Origin: Betaproteobacteria bacterium SG8_39
GTDB lineage: Bacteria > Pseudomonadota > Gammaproteobacteria > Burkholderiales > SG8-39
Assembly (NCBI GenBank): GCA_001303445.1
Contig: LJTQ01000012.1
Location: 22,554 to 72,008, forward strand
Direction of reading: 5' to 3'
DNA length: 49,455 nucleotides
Positions 9,047 through 18,981 of this stretch are shown one piece after another. Each line of letters begins with the position of its first letter. Positions within the stretch are counted from its first letter, which is position 1. The notes beneath the pieces were generated by a model. It was given only the letters and a program-made list of their open reading frames with translations, made no database searches and was not told where the DNA came from. A program made the position numbers and the translations under genes.

Positions 9047-10123
9047 TCAATGCGGGAACGGCCACAGCCGCAACTTCTCCTTGGCGATCTGCCAAAGCCG
9101 AGCCAAACCGTTCGGCTCGACGATCAGGAAAAAGATAATCAATCCGCCGAAAATCATCAGCTCGGCATTCGACACGACCGCGTGCGAGATCTCGATGTCG
9201 AAGGTATTCGCGATGACCTCGGTCGCCAGGTTGAGGAAGATCGGCAGCAGCGTGATGAAGGCCGCACCGACGAACGAGCCCATGATCGAGCCCACGCCGC
9301 CGATGATGACCATGAACAGCACGCGGAAGCTCAGGTCGAGCACGAAGGCCTCGGGCTCGACCGTGCCGAGGTAGCAGTAAGCGTACAGCGCGCCGGCGAC
9401 GCCGCAGTAAAACGAGCTGATCGCGAAGGCCAGCAGTTTGGTCTTCATCATGGGAATGCCGATGACTTCGGCGGCAACGTCCATGTCGCGCACCGCCATG
9501 AATGCGCGCCCGGTCTCGCTGCGCATCAGGTTCTTCGCCAGCAGCGCCAGCACGACCACGATCGACAGCGTCAGGACATACTTCGAGGCCGGCGTGTCGA
9601 AGGTGTAGCCGAGGATCACCATCTTCTGCGCCGAAATGACGCCGGACGAGCTGTAATTGGTGAACCAGCCGACGCGGTTGATCGCCCACAGCACGAAGAA
9701 CTGGCAGGCCAGTGTTGCGACCGCGAGGTAGAACCCCTTGATGCGCAGGCTCGGCAGCCCGAAGACGACGCCGACGGCCGCCGCGCACAGCCCGCCGATG
9801 ATGAACGAGCCAAGGAGCGGCATGCCCGGGATGCGCAATTCGGCGTTGTAGGCCATGAACGCGCCGACCGCCATGAACGCCGCGGTGCCGAGCGAGATCT
9901 GGCCCGCGTAGCCGGTGAGGATGTTGAGTCCCAGCGTCGCGAGCGACAGAACCAGGAACGGGATCAGCAGCGCGGAGAACCAGTACTGGGTAGCGACGAA
10001 GGGCACGACAAGGAACGCGACGGCCAGCAGCAGGATCACCCCGATCCGGTCCTGCCGGATCGGGAAGATCTGCATGTCCTCGGCGTAGGTGGACTTGAAC
10101 TGTCCGGCTTCGCGGTAGAGCAT
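9047..10123 (-). CDS. livM: Branched-chain-type ABC transporter permease (LivM-like)
   Basis: Hydrophobic permease, LNILTGYAGQISLGTAAFMAVGA motif. Confidence 0.9.
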   Translation of the reverse strand: MLYREAGQFKSTYAEDMQIFPIRQDRIGVILLLAVAFLVVPFVATQYWFSALLIPFLVLSLATLGLNILTGYAGQISLGTAAFMAVGAFMAYNAELRIPGMPLLGSFIIGGLCAAAVGVVFGLPSLRIKGFYLAVATLACQFFVLWAINRVGWFTNYSSSGVISAQKMVILGYTFDTPASKYVLTLSIVVVLALLAKNLMRSETGRAFMAVRDMDVAAEVIGIPMMKTKLLAFAISSFYCGVAGALYAYCYLGTVEPEAFVLDLSFRVLFMVIIGGVGSIMGSFVGAAFITLLPIFLNLATEVIANTFDIEISHAVVSNAELMIFGGLIIFFLIVEPNGLARLWQIAKEKLRLWPFPH

Positions 10124-10125
10124 GG

Positions 10126-11019
10126 CTATACCCGGTCGATGATCTTTTCGCCAAACAATCCCTGCGGGCGCACCAGCAGGAACACCAGGGCGATGACGTA
10201 GGCGAACCAGGACTCGATGCCGCCGCCGACGTACGGACCGAGATAGACCTCCGCCACCTTCTCGGAGGCGCCGATGATCAGGCCGCCGATGATCGCGCCG
10301 GGCACGGACTCGAAGCCCCCCAGGATGAGCACCGGCAACGCCTTCAGCGCGGTGAAGGTCAGCGCGTACTGCACGCCGTTACGCACGCCCCACATCATGC
10401 CGGCGACCAGCGCGACGAACCCCGCCACTGCCCAGACGATCGCCCAGATGTGCTGCAGCGAGATGCCGACCGCGAGCGCCGCCTGGTGGTCGTCGGCCAC
10501 GGCGCGCAACGCGCGCCCGATGCGCGTCTTCTGGAAGAACACCGCAAGCGAAGCGACCAGCACGCCGGCGACAGCCGCCGCGAACAGGTCGAACTTGCTG
10601 ATGTTGATGTTCCACTTCTCCGACAGCCACTCCATCGGCACGTCCGCGATGCCGAGCTCGAGGCCGTGCGGCTGCGAGCCCCAGACCATCTGCGACAGCC
10701 CCTCGAGCACGAAGGTCAGACCGATGGTCGCCATGAACAGCGTGATTGGCGGCTGGTTGACGAGCGGCCGCAGCACGATGCGCTCGGTGAGCACGCCGAC
10801 CCCCACCATCACCACCAGCGTCACGAGCAGCGCCAGCCAGAAGTTCCATCCCATCTCGAGCAGCGAGACGAAGGTGAGCGCCGCGAGGAACACCATCGCG
10901 CCCTGGGCAAAGTTGAACACGCCCGAGGCCTTGTAGATCAGCACGAAGCCGAGCGCGACCAGGGAGTACATCACGCCCGCAAGCAGTCCGCCGGCGAGCA
11001 CCTCGATGAAGAATGTCAT
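10126..11019 (-). CDS. livH: Branched-chain-type ABC transporter permease (LivH-like)
   Basis: GVMYSLVALGFVLIYKASGVFNFAQGAMVFLAAL motif. Confidence 0.9.
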   Translation of the reverse strand: MTFFIEVLAGGLLAGVMYSLVALGFVLIYKASGVFNFAQGAMVFLAALTFVSLLEMGWNFWLALLVTLVVMVGVGVLTERIVLRPLVNQPPITLFMATIGLTFVLEGLSQMVWGSQPHGLELGIADVPMEWLSEKWNINISKFDLFAAAVAGVLVASLAVFFQKTRIGRALRAVADDHQAALAVGISLQHIWAIVWAVAGFVALVAGMMWGVRNGVQYALTFTALKALPVLILGGFESVPGAIIGGLIIGASEKVAEVYLGPYVGGGIESWFAYVIALVFLLVRPQGLFGEKIIDRV

Positions 11020-11020
11020 G

Positions 11021-11830
11021 CTAGTGCGTCACCCCTAGGTAGGCGTCGATCACGGCCTGGTTGGCGCGTACGTCGTCGGGCGTACCGTCGCCGATCTTGC
11101 GGCCATAGTCCAGCACCACGACGCGGTCCGAGATGTCCATCACCACGCCCATGTCGTGCTCGATCAGCACGATCGTGGTGCCGTAATGGTCGTTGACGTC
11201 GAGCACGAAGCGGCACATGTCCTGCTTCTCTTCCAGGTTCATGCCGGCCATGGGCTCGTCGAGCAGCAGGATCGTCGGCTCGGCAGCGAGCGCCCGCGCC
11301 AGCTCAACCCGCTTCTGCAGGCCGTAGGGCAGCCGGCCGACCGGCGTCTTGCGGATGTGCTGGATCTCGAGGAAATCGATGACCTCCTCGACCGCGTGGC
11401 GGTGCGCCAGCTCCTCGCGCCGCGCAGGACCCCACCACAGCGCCTGCTGCAGGAAATTCGAGCGCATCTTGAGGTTGCGGCCGGTGAGGATGTTGTCGAG
11501 CACGGTCATCCCCTTGAACAGCGCAATGTTCTGGAATGTGCGGGCGATCCCCATCGCCGCCGCCTCGTGCGAGACCATGTCGCTGAACGACTTGCCGCGC
11601 AGGCGGATGGTGCCCTTCTGCGGGTGGTAGACGCCGTTCAGGACGTTCAGCATCGAGCTCTTGCCAGCGCCGTTCGGCCCGATGATCGCGCGGATCTCGT
11701 GCTCCCGCACGTCGAAAGAAATGTCGCTCAAAGCCTTCACGCCGCCGAACGACAGCGAGACATTCTCGACGGCAAGCAGCACCTCGCCGATCGGGTGCGC
11801 GCGCGGATGCTGGTGAAGCGCGATGCTCAT
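11021..11830 (-). CDS. livG: Branched-chain-type ABC transporter ATP-binding protein (LivG-like)
   Basis: GPNGAGKSSMLNVLNG, LLLDEPMAGMNLEEK, VLIEHDMGVVMDISDRVVVLDYG. Confidence 0.9.
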   Translation of the reverse strand: MSIALHQHPRAHPIGEVLLAVENVSLSFGGVKALSDISFDVREHEIRAIIGPNGAGKSSMLNVLNGVYHPQKGTIRLRGKSFSDMVSHEAAAMGIARTFQNIALFKGMTVLDNILTGRNLKMRSNFLQQALWWGPARREELAHRHAVEEVIDFLEIQHIRKTPVGRLPYGLQKRVELARALAAEPTILLLDEPMAGMNLEEKQDMCRFVLDVNDHYGTTIVLIEHDMGVVMDISDRVVVLDYGRKIGDGTPDDVRANQAVIDAYLGVTH

Positions 11831-11837
11831 GCCGCGC

Positions 11838-13742
11838 TCAGGCCGCTTTCTTCGCCGCCGCCGGCGCGAAGGTCTTCGCGCTGCGGATCTTCAGATCGGC
11901 CGAGATCGACCCGGTGCGGCCGTCCTCGTAGCGCACCTTCGCCTCGATGTGGACACTGTCCTTGCCGCTGTACAGCGCATCGACGAGTGTCGCGTACTTT
12001 TCGGCGATGAACCCGCGCCGCACCTTGCGCGTGCGCGTGAGCTCCTCGTCGTCCGCGTCGAGCGCCTTGTGCAAGGTGAGAAAGCGGTGGATCTGCGAGT
12101 TTGCAAGCTCCGGCTCCTGCGCGAGGTCTGCGTTGACCTTCTCGACGCATTCGCGCAACAGGTCGTTCACCTCGTCGCGCGTGGCGAGGTCGGTGTAGCC
12201 GGAATACGGCATGTTCTGCCGCTCGGCCCAGTTGCCGACCGCCTCCATGTCGATGTTGACGAAGGCGCAGACCTCGTCGCGCTTGTCGCCGAACGCCACC
12301 GCCTCCTGGATGTAAGGGAAGAACTTCAGCTTGTTCTCCAGGTACTTCGGCGCAAACAGGGTGCCGTCGGACAGCGCACCGACGTCCTTCACCCGGTCGA
12401 TGATCTTCAGGTGGCCGTCGGGGTCGACATAGCCCGCGTCACCGGTACGGAACCATCCTTCGGCGTCCTTCGCCTCCAGGGTGGCCTGGGGATTCTTGTA
12501 GTACTCCTTGAACAACCCGGGCGAACGAATCAGCAGCTCGCGCTGTGGCGTGAACTTGAGCTCGACGCCCGGCACCGCCGGGCCGACCGTGTCGGCTTTC
12601 ACCTGGCCGTTCGGCTGGATGCAGACGAACACGCTGGTCTCGGTCGAGCCGTAGAGCTGCTTCAGGTTGATGCCAATCGAGCGGTAGAACTTGAACAGGT
12701 CTGGCCCGATCGCCTCGCCTGCGGTATAGGCAACGCGCACCCGGCTCATGCCGAGCACGTTGCGCAGCGGGCCGTAGACGACGAAATCGCCGACGGCGTA
12801 CAGCAGCCGGTCCAGAGGACCGACCGATCGCCCATCGAGCAGCGCCCCCCCGACACGCTGGGCAAGGTTCATGAACACGCGGTACAGCCAGCGCTTGACC
12901 GCGCCCGCGTCCTCCATGCGAATCGACACCTGGGTGAGCAGGTTCTCGAGTACCCGGGGATGCAATAGCCGGCGACGAACGGCTGCGCATACGAGAAGAT
13001 GTTCTGGCCGATCCAGGCCGGCGGCAGGTAGGCCAGCACCACGTCGCGATCCGTCAGCCCTTCGAACTCGGCGGCCGCGCGCGAGCGGTCGATCAGCGCC
13101 AGGTGTGTCAGCACGACGCCCTTGGGTACCCCCGTGGTTCCCGACGTGAAGAACATCGCGGCCGCGTCATCCTGCGAGCCTTTGGCGATCTCCGTCTCGA
13201 CGAACGCAGGGTCGCGCTTGAACGATTCATGACCCAGCGCGAGCAGCTGCTCATAGCTCATCAGCTCCGACTGCTTGTAATGCCGCATGCCGCGCGAATC
13301 GTCGTAATAGATGTGCTTCAGCGTCGGGCAGTGAGGCAGGATCTCCAGCAGCTTGTCGACCTGCTCCTGGTCTTCGGCGAGCGCATGGGTGATTTCCGCG
13401 TTCTGGATCGGGAACGCCATCTCGGCCGCGGCCGAGTCCTGATAGAGCGTCACCGGCACCGCTCCAAGGCATTGCGCTGCACACAGCATGGCGTAGAGCC
13501 GAGGACGGTTGTCGCAGACCAGCGCAAGATGGTCGCCGCGCTTGAGGCCCTGCTCGGCGAGCCCGCAGGCCAGCGCGCGCACTTCGTCGGCGAGATGCTT
13601 CCAGGTCCAGGTCTGCCAGATGCCGAGGTCCTTCTCCCGGATCGCCGGCCGATCGCCGCGTGCCCTGGCGTGGTGCAGGAGCAGCTTGGGAAACGTGTCC
13701 AGCGTGTCGAGCGCACTCGACGGTCCGACGCGTGTGGCCATC
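11838..13742 (-). pseudogene. Long-chain acyl-CoA synthetase (AMP-binding), disrupted: N-terminal part ~12966..13742, C-terminal part 11838..12965
   Basis: N part MATRVGPSSALDTLDTFPKLLL...AQPFVAGYCI and C part PRVLENLLTQVSIRMEDAGAVKRW... are in different frames and are the two halves of one ligase. Confidence 0.82.
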
Positions 13743-13955
13743 GGTCGGTCTCCTCCTCCAGAATCCTCCGGGGTCGGCCGGCCCTGCGCCGGCGCGACAA
13801 GTGGGGAATTCTCACATAAAACCCGGGGGCTGCGAACCTGTGGCGGATCAAGGAACTGGCGCTCATCTGGACGGCTTTGCGGTGTTTCGCGAGGGCGGAG
13901 AGAATCCGCTCCTGACCGGCGCAGCCAACCGACCGGGGCGACAGGGGGCCCGAAC

Positions 13956-14750
13956 ATGACCGATCCCAGGAGCGAAGGACGCATCACCTTCGAGCGACGC
14001 GACGCGCTCGCCCTCATCGGTATCGACCGACCGAAAAAGCTCAACGGCTTCACACCCGCGATGTATCGCGCACTGTCCGATGCGTTCGGCGCGCTCGAGC
14101 GGGAGGCCGACGCGCGAGTCGGGGTGCTCTACGCGCACGGTGCCAATTTCACGGCCGGCCTGCAGTTGGATCTCTTCGCACCCATGATGCAGCGCGGGGA
14201 GCCGATGGTTCCGCCCGACGGCGTCGATCCCCTGGGCCTGCGCGAGCCGATGCGCACCAAGCCCGTGGTCTGCGCCGTACAGGGCATCTGCTTCACGCTC
14301 GGCATCGAACTGATGCTGGCGCAGGACATCGTCGTCGCGGCCGACGACTGCCGCTTTGCGCAGATCGAGGTCAAGCGCGGCGTGATACCCACGGGCGGTG
14401 CGACGATGCGCTTCGTCGAGCGTGCGGGCTGGGGAAACGCGCAGCGCTATTTGCTCACCGGCGACGCGTTCGGCGCGAACGAGGCTTTCCGTCTCGGCTT
14501 CGTGCAGGAGGTGGCCCCCGCCGGGCAGCAGCTCGAGCGCGCGCTCCAGATCGCCCACACGATCGCCGCGCAGGCGCCGCTCGCGGTGCGCGCCTCACTC
14601 GCCTCGTCGCGACGCTATGCCGAGCGCGGCCCGCTGGGCATGAAAGACGACATGGAAGCGGTGCAGCGCAGGCTCGCGCTGACCGAGGATGCCGCCGAAG
14701 GCGTACGTTCCTTCGTCGAGCGACGCACAGCGCGCTTTTCCGGCAAATGA
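13956..14750 (+). CDS. Enoyl-CoA hydratase/isomerase family protein
   Basis: Crotonase fold: KPVVCAVQGICFTLGIELMLAQDIVVAADDCRFAQIEVKRGVIPTGGATMRF. Confidence 0.88.
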   Translation: MTDPRSEGRITFERRDALALIGIDRPKKLNGFTPAMYRALSDAFGALEREADARVGVLYAHGANFTAGLQLDLFAPMMQRGEPMVPPDGVDPLGLREPMRTKPVVCAVQGICFTLGIELMLAQDIVVAADDCRFAQIEVKRGVIPTGGATMRFVERAGWGNAQRYLLTGDAFGANEAFRLGFVQEVAPAGQQLERALQIAHTIAAQAPLAVRASLASSRRYAERGPLGMKDDMEAVQRRLALTEDAAEGVRSFVERRTARFSGK

Positions 14751-15250
14751 GCGCCCACGCCGATATTCAGACCCCGTTCGCCGAGGCGCGTGCCGTCGTG
14801 CGGCCCGAGTGGATCGACTACAACGGTCACATGAACGTCGGCTATTTCAGCGTCGTTTTCGACATCGCGGCCGACGCGTTTCTCGAGTTTCTCGGCTTCA
14901 CCCAGGACTTCCGCAGGCAGTACGGCTCGACCACCTTCGCGCTCGAGCAGCACCTCAACTTCCTGCGCGAGGTGAATCAGGGCGACACGCTGCGCTTCGA
15001 GGCGCGCCTGCTCGACTACGGAGAGAAGCGTTTCCATTTCTACCAGGAGATGTTCTGCGTCGGCGACGACCGCCCTGCGGCCTCCTGCGAAGGGCTGAGT
15101 GCGCACGTCAGCACCAAGACCCGCAAGACGGCGGCGATGCCGGAGGTACTGCTCGAGCGGCTCGCGGCGATCAAGCAGGCCCACGCCGTGCTCGCGCGTC
15201 CCTGGCAGGTCGGACACGTGATTTCGGTGCGTCCGCCGGCGCGACGCTAG
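14747..15250 (+). CDS. Acyl-CoA thioesterase (4-hydroxybenzoyl-CoA thioesterase-like hotdog)
   Basis: VRPEWIDYNGHMNVGYFSVVFDIAADAFL; start overlaps upstream stop (ATGA). Confidence 0.83.
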   Translation: MSAHADIQTPFAEARAVVRPEWIDYNGHMNVGYFSVVFDIAADAFLEFLGFTQDFRRQYGSTTFALEQHLNFLREVNQGDTLRFEARLLDYGEKRFHFYQEMFCVGDDRPAASCEGLSAHVSTKTRKTAAMPEVLLERLAAIKQAHAVLARPWQVGHVISVRPPARR

Positions 15251-15266
15251 GCGTTCGGCAGCACGC

Positions 15267-15887
15267 TCAGACCTGCAAGGCGTCTGACCGCGTGCGCTTG
15301 ACGCCCGCGGCGTGCATCTCCTTCCACGCCGCGTCGAGCGAACCGTTCAGGTCGATCGCACGGCAGGCATCCTCGATCACGGTTGCCTCGAACCCCGCGG
15401 CGCGTGCGTCGAGCGCCGACCACAGGACGCAGAAGTCGGTCGCCAGCCCGACGAACCACAGCCGGCGGATGCCGACTTCGCGCAGCCAGCCCGCGAGGCC
15501 GGTCGAGGTCCTGCGGTCGGCCTCCACGAACACCGAGTAGCTGTCGACGTCCGGCCGATAGCCCTTGCGCACGATCAGCTGCACCCCCGTGAGCGAAAGG
15601 TCGCGGTGAAACGCCGCGCCCTCGGTCCCTTGCACGCAGTGATCGGGCCACAACACCTGCTCACCGTAGGAAAGCCGCGTCGTCTCAAAGGGCTTTTTGC
15701 CCGCGTGCGAGGACGCGAATGACGCATGCCGGGCCGGGTGCCAATCCTGAGCCGCCACCACCCATTGAAAGCGCGCCGCAAGGCGGTTCACGATCGCAAC
15801 GATCGCGTCTCCCTGCGGTACGGCAAGCGCGCCGCCGGGCATGAAATCGTTCTGGATGTCCACCATGACCAGGCAGGCATCGCTCAT
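15267..15887 (-). CDS. pncA: Nicotinamidase
   Basis: VDIQNDFMPGGALAV, QDWHPARHASF, GLATDFCVLWSALDA motifs. Confidence 0.92.
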   Translation of the reverse strand: MSDACLVMVDIQNDFMPGGALAVPQGDAIVAIVNRLAARFQWVVAAQDWHPARHASFASSHAGKKPFETTRLSYGEQVLWPDHCVQGTEGAAFHRDLSLTGVQLIVRKGYRPDVDSYSVFVEADRRTSTGLAGWLREVGIRRLWFVGLATDFCVLWSALDARAAGFEATVIEDACRAIDLNGSLDAAWKEMHAAGVKRTRSDALQV

Positions 15888-15990
15888 GAGCGTCTCCCTG
15901 TTTCGCCGCCGCGATCGATTCTAGCCCGCGGGCTTGCCTGCCCGCGGGCCGATTGATAGTCTGCGCCCTCCCCTGTTCTGGAGTTTCCGC

Positions 15991-16839
15991 ATGCACCGCA
16001 TCCTCATCGCCGTGCTTGCGCTGGCTTTGCCCGCGCTGGCGACCGCGCAAGACACCGCGCTCGACAAGATCCGCAGCAGCAAGACCGTCACCATGGCCTA
16101 CCGCACGAACGCCCTGCCGTTCTCGTTCAAGGACGCGAACGGGCAGCCTGCAGGCTATACCGTCGAGCTGTGCAAGCGCGTCGCGGCGAGCATGGAATCT
16201 CAGCTCAAGCTGCCGGGACTCAAGATCCGCTGGGTCGAGGCGACGAGCCAGGACCGCTTCGACCTGGTCGAGAAACGCGAGGTCGACATGGAGTGCGGCG
16301 CGACCACGGCCACGCTCAAGCGCATGGAACGAGTGGATTTCTCGAGCTACGTCTTCGTCGACAGTACGGGGCTGCTGGTGAGCGTCGCCTCCGGCATACG
16401 GACGTTCCCCGACGTCGCCGGCAAGCGGATCGCCGTGATCGCGGGCTCGACCAACGAAGAGGCCGTCAAGTCGGCGCTCAAGCGCGCGCTTCTCAAGGCG
16501 GAGGTGGTGTCGGTGAAGAGCCGTGAAGCGGCGGTCGCGGCGCTCGAGGGCGGGAAAGTCGACGCCTTCGCGAGCGACAAGATCCTGCTCGAAGGCATCG
16601 CCAACAAGATCAAGGACACCCGCAAGTACGGTCTGCTGCCCGATGACCTGTCGATCGAGCCCTACGCGATCATGCTGCCGCGCGGCGATTCGGCGCTGCG
16701 CCTCGAGGTCAATCGCGCGCTGTCGCGCGTGTTCGGCTCGCGCGCGATCCAGGACATCTTCGAGCGCACCTTCGGTCACGACATCGAGCCGGCGCCGCTG
16801 CTGCTCGCGCTCTACACGATCGGCCAGATCCCGGAGTAG
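15991..16839 (+). CDS. Amino-acid ABC transporter substrate-binding protein (family 3)
   Basis: Signal peptide MHRILIAVLALALPALATAQ; PFSFKDANGQPAGYTVELCKRVA; ECGATTATLKRMERVDFS. Confidence 0.88.
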   Translation: MHRILIAVLALALPALATAQDTALDKIRSSKTVTMAYRTNALPFSFKDANGQPAGYTVELCKRVAASMESQLKLPGLKIRWVEATSQDRFDLVEKREVDMECGATTATLKRMERVDFSSYVFVDSTGLLVSVASGIRTFPDVAGKRIAVIAGSTNEEAVKSALKRALLKAEVVSVKSREAAVAALEGGKVDAFASDKILLEGIANKIKDTRKYGLLPDDLSIEPYAIMLPRGDSALRLEVNRALSRVFGSRAIQDIFERTFGHDIEPAPLLLALYTIGQIPE

Positions 16840-16856
16840 CGCACTCAGGCGCCGCG

Positions 16857-18848
16857 TTAACCGGCGCTGCCGCTGGCAACCATCGAGGCCGCGCGCGGGC
16901 TTTCCGCCGCGCGCGTCTCGGCGTCGCTGATCAGGGCGAACACGTCCACGGCCTGCGACTTGCCCTTGAGCTGCAGCGATCCGACCGGCTCGAGGTGGAA
17001 CCCAGGATCGAGCTGCTCGACGGTCGAGGCGGCCACCATGATCTGGCAGTACGGATCGACCAGGTGCTCGGGGATTTCCTTGCCGTAGCTCTCGAGCCGC
17101 GCGGCGGTGTTCACCACGTCGCCGATGGTCGTGTATTTCATGCGCTGCGCGCTGCCGAGGCAACCCGCCACCACCGACCCCGTGGCGATGCCCGCGCGCA
17201 CTTTGACGCGCGGCGCGTTTTCGGCGGACCAGGCCGCATTCAGCTTTTCCATCGCCGCACGCATGTCCATCGCGCAGCGCACGGCATTCATCGCGTCCCG
17301 GCGGATCTCCTCGGGCGTCTTGCGCGGCAGCGGCACGCCGAAATTCGACTTGATGGCATCACCGTAATAGTCGTCGACGACGCCACCGTGCTTGATGACC
17401 AGGCCCGCCATGGTCTCCATGTACTCGTTCAGCCAGTTCATCAGCTCCTCGGCGCTCAGGCGCTCCGCGACCGGCGTGAAACCCGCCAGGTCGGAAAACA
17501 GCACCGTCACGGTCATCGTCTGAGGCTGCAGCCGACCGCCCTTGATGAACATTTCGCGCTGCCGCCACATCTCGTCGGCAACCTCGGGTGAAACACTCTT
17601 GGAGAAGATATCCATGAGGAACTTCTTCTCCTGCCGCTCGTGGCCGGACAGGAAAGCGGTCACCAGTCCCGCCGACGCCACCCCCGCGATCGCCACCGGC
17701 GCGACCGGCAGCCACCAGTGGCCGAGAAACGCGAGCAGGGTCCCGCCCGCGAGGAGGATCAACCCGCCTGCCGTGAACAGCGTGAAGCGCACGGTGGAGC
17801 GCGCGGCCCGCCCCAACAGGGCACCGAGGACTCCCCACAGCAGAATCCACAGATTTTCGAAACGGTCGCTGAGGAACCGTATCGGCGCGTCTCCGTTCAG
17901 GGCCGCGCGAATCAGCTGGCTGACCTCGTGGCCGTGCACCGCGATCCCGGCGGTCGTCTGGCCACGACGGGTGAAACGATCGAAGGGCGTCAGGAACGCA
18001 TCCTTCACGCTCTCGGCGTTGACCCCGACGATGACGACGTTGCCCTCAATGAGTTTCGGATCGACCCGGCCTTCCAGCACGTCGCTGATCGAGTAGGTCT
18101 TGAACCGCTCCGCCCCGCCCCGGTAATCCAGCAGGTATTGATAGCCCTGGGCATCCGCGTGGACATAGGCGCCGTCATTGGCCTCAAACGGCCGCAGCGT
18201 CACCGACCCGAGGCGCATGTGTGCCGGATCGTCGCTGCCCGGCTGCGGCGTGATGCCGGCCTCGGCCAGATAGGCGAGCGCCAGGCGTAACGCAAGCGAG
18301 ACCGAGAAATTCTTGCCGTCGTCGAGAAACAGCAGGCCGCGGCGCACCACGCCGTCTTCGTCAACGGTGACGTCGGCGAAACCGATCTGCTCCGTTCCGC
18401 GCAGGACCGGGGGCCCCGCGACGCGTTTGCTGCTGTCCTTGCCGAACTTCTCGATGAAGACGACGCGCTTGTCGCTCTTCAGCAGGCGATGCAAGTCGTC
18501 GGTGCCCGGCGGTACCGGGATGTCGCGATACAGATCGACGCCCACACTGCGCGGCTCATGGGCGAGCAGTTTCTTCAACACCGCGAACATGTTGCGATCC
18601 GACAGCGGCCACTCCGCAAGCTTCTGGATGTCCGCCTCGAACGCTTGCACCAGAACCACGCGTGGTTCCAGTACGCTCTGGCGCTCCTTCACCCGCAGGT
18701 AGGCGTCGTAGCTCGCCAGCTCGACGAACTGCAGCATGCCCGCGCTGCGCAGGCCGATGACGAGCAGGCTCGCCGCGATACCCAGCGCGACGCTGATCAG
18801 CGTCGGGTTACGCAGCTTTTCGAGCCACGACGAGATCGCGGGATGCAT
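16857..18848 (-). CDS. CHASE2-domain class III adenylate/guanylate cyclase
   Basis: N-terminal CHASE2-like sensor, TM helices, C-terminal cyclase domain FSDLAGFTPVAERLS...YTTIGDVVNTAARLES. Confidence 0.88.
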   Translation of the reverse strand: MHPAISSWLEKLRNPTLISVALGIAASLLVIGLRSAGMLQFVELASYDAYLRVKERQSVLEPRVVLVQAFEADIQKLAEWPLSDRNMFAVLKKLLAHEPRSVGVDLYRDIPVPPGTDDLHRLLKSDKRVVFIEKFGKDSSKRVAGPPVLRGTEQIGFADVTVDEDGVVRRGLLFLDDGKNFSVSLALRLALAYLAEAGITPQPGSDDPAHMRLGSVTLRPFEANDGAYVHADAQGYQYLLDYRGGAERFKTYSISDVLEGRVDPKLIEGNVVIVGVNAESVKDAFLTPFDRFTRRGQTTAGIAVHGHEVSQLIRAALNGDAPIRFLSDRFENLWILLWGVLGALLGRAARSTVRFTLFTAGGLILLAGGTLLAFLGHWWLPVAPVAIAGVASAGLVTAFLSGHERQEKKFLMDIFSKSVSPEVADEMWRQREMFIKGGRLQPQTMTVTVLFSDLAGFTPVAERLSAEELMNWLNEYMETMAGLVIKHGGVVDDYYGDAIKSNFGVPLPRKTPEEIRRDAMNAVRCAMDMRAAMEKLNAAWSAENAPRVKVRAGIATGSVVAGCLGSAQRMKYTTIGDVVNTAARLESYGKEIPEHLVDPYCQIMVAASTVEQLDPGFHLEPVGSLQLKGKSQAVDVFALISDAETRAAESPRAASMVASGSAG

Positions 18849-18981
18849 GCAGCCATTGTGAAGCGGGAACTGCCCAGGGGCAACGGCCGGGCCATCCCAC
18901 GGGACCAGCGAATCAACCGCGGTTTGCGCGCCCCGGGCGCGGCTCACGGCCTCCGAGTTGCCGTACACTGCGCGGCGACCC

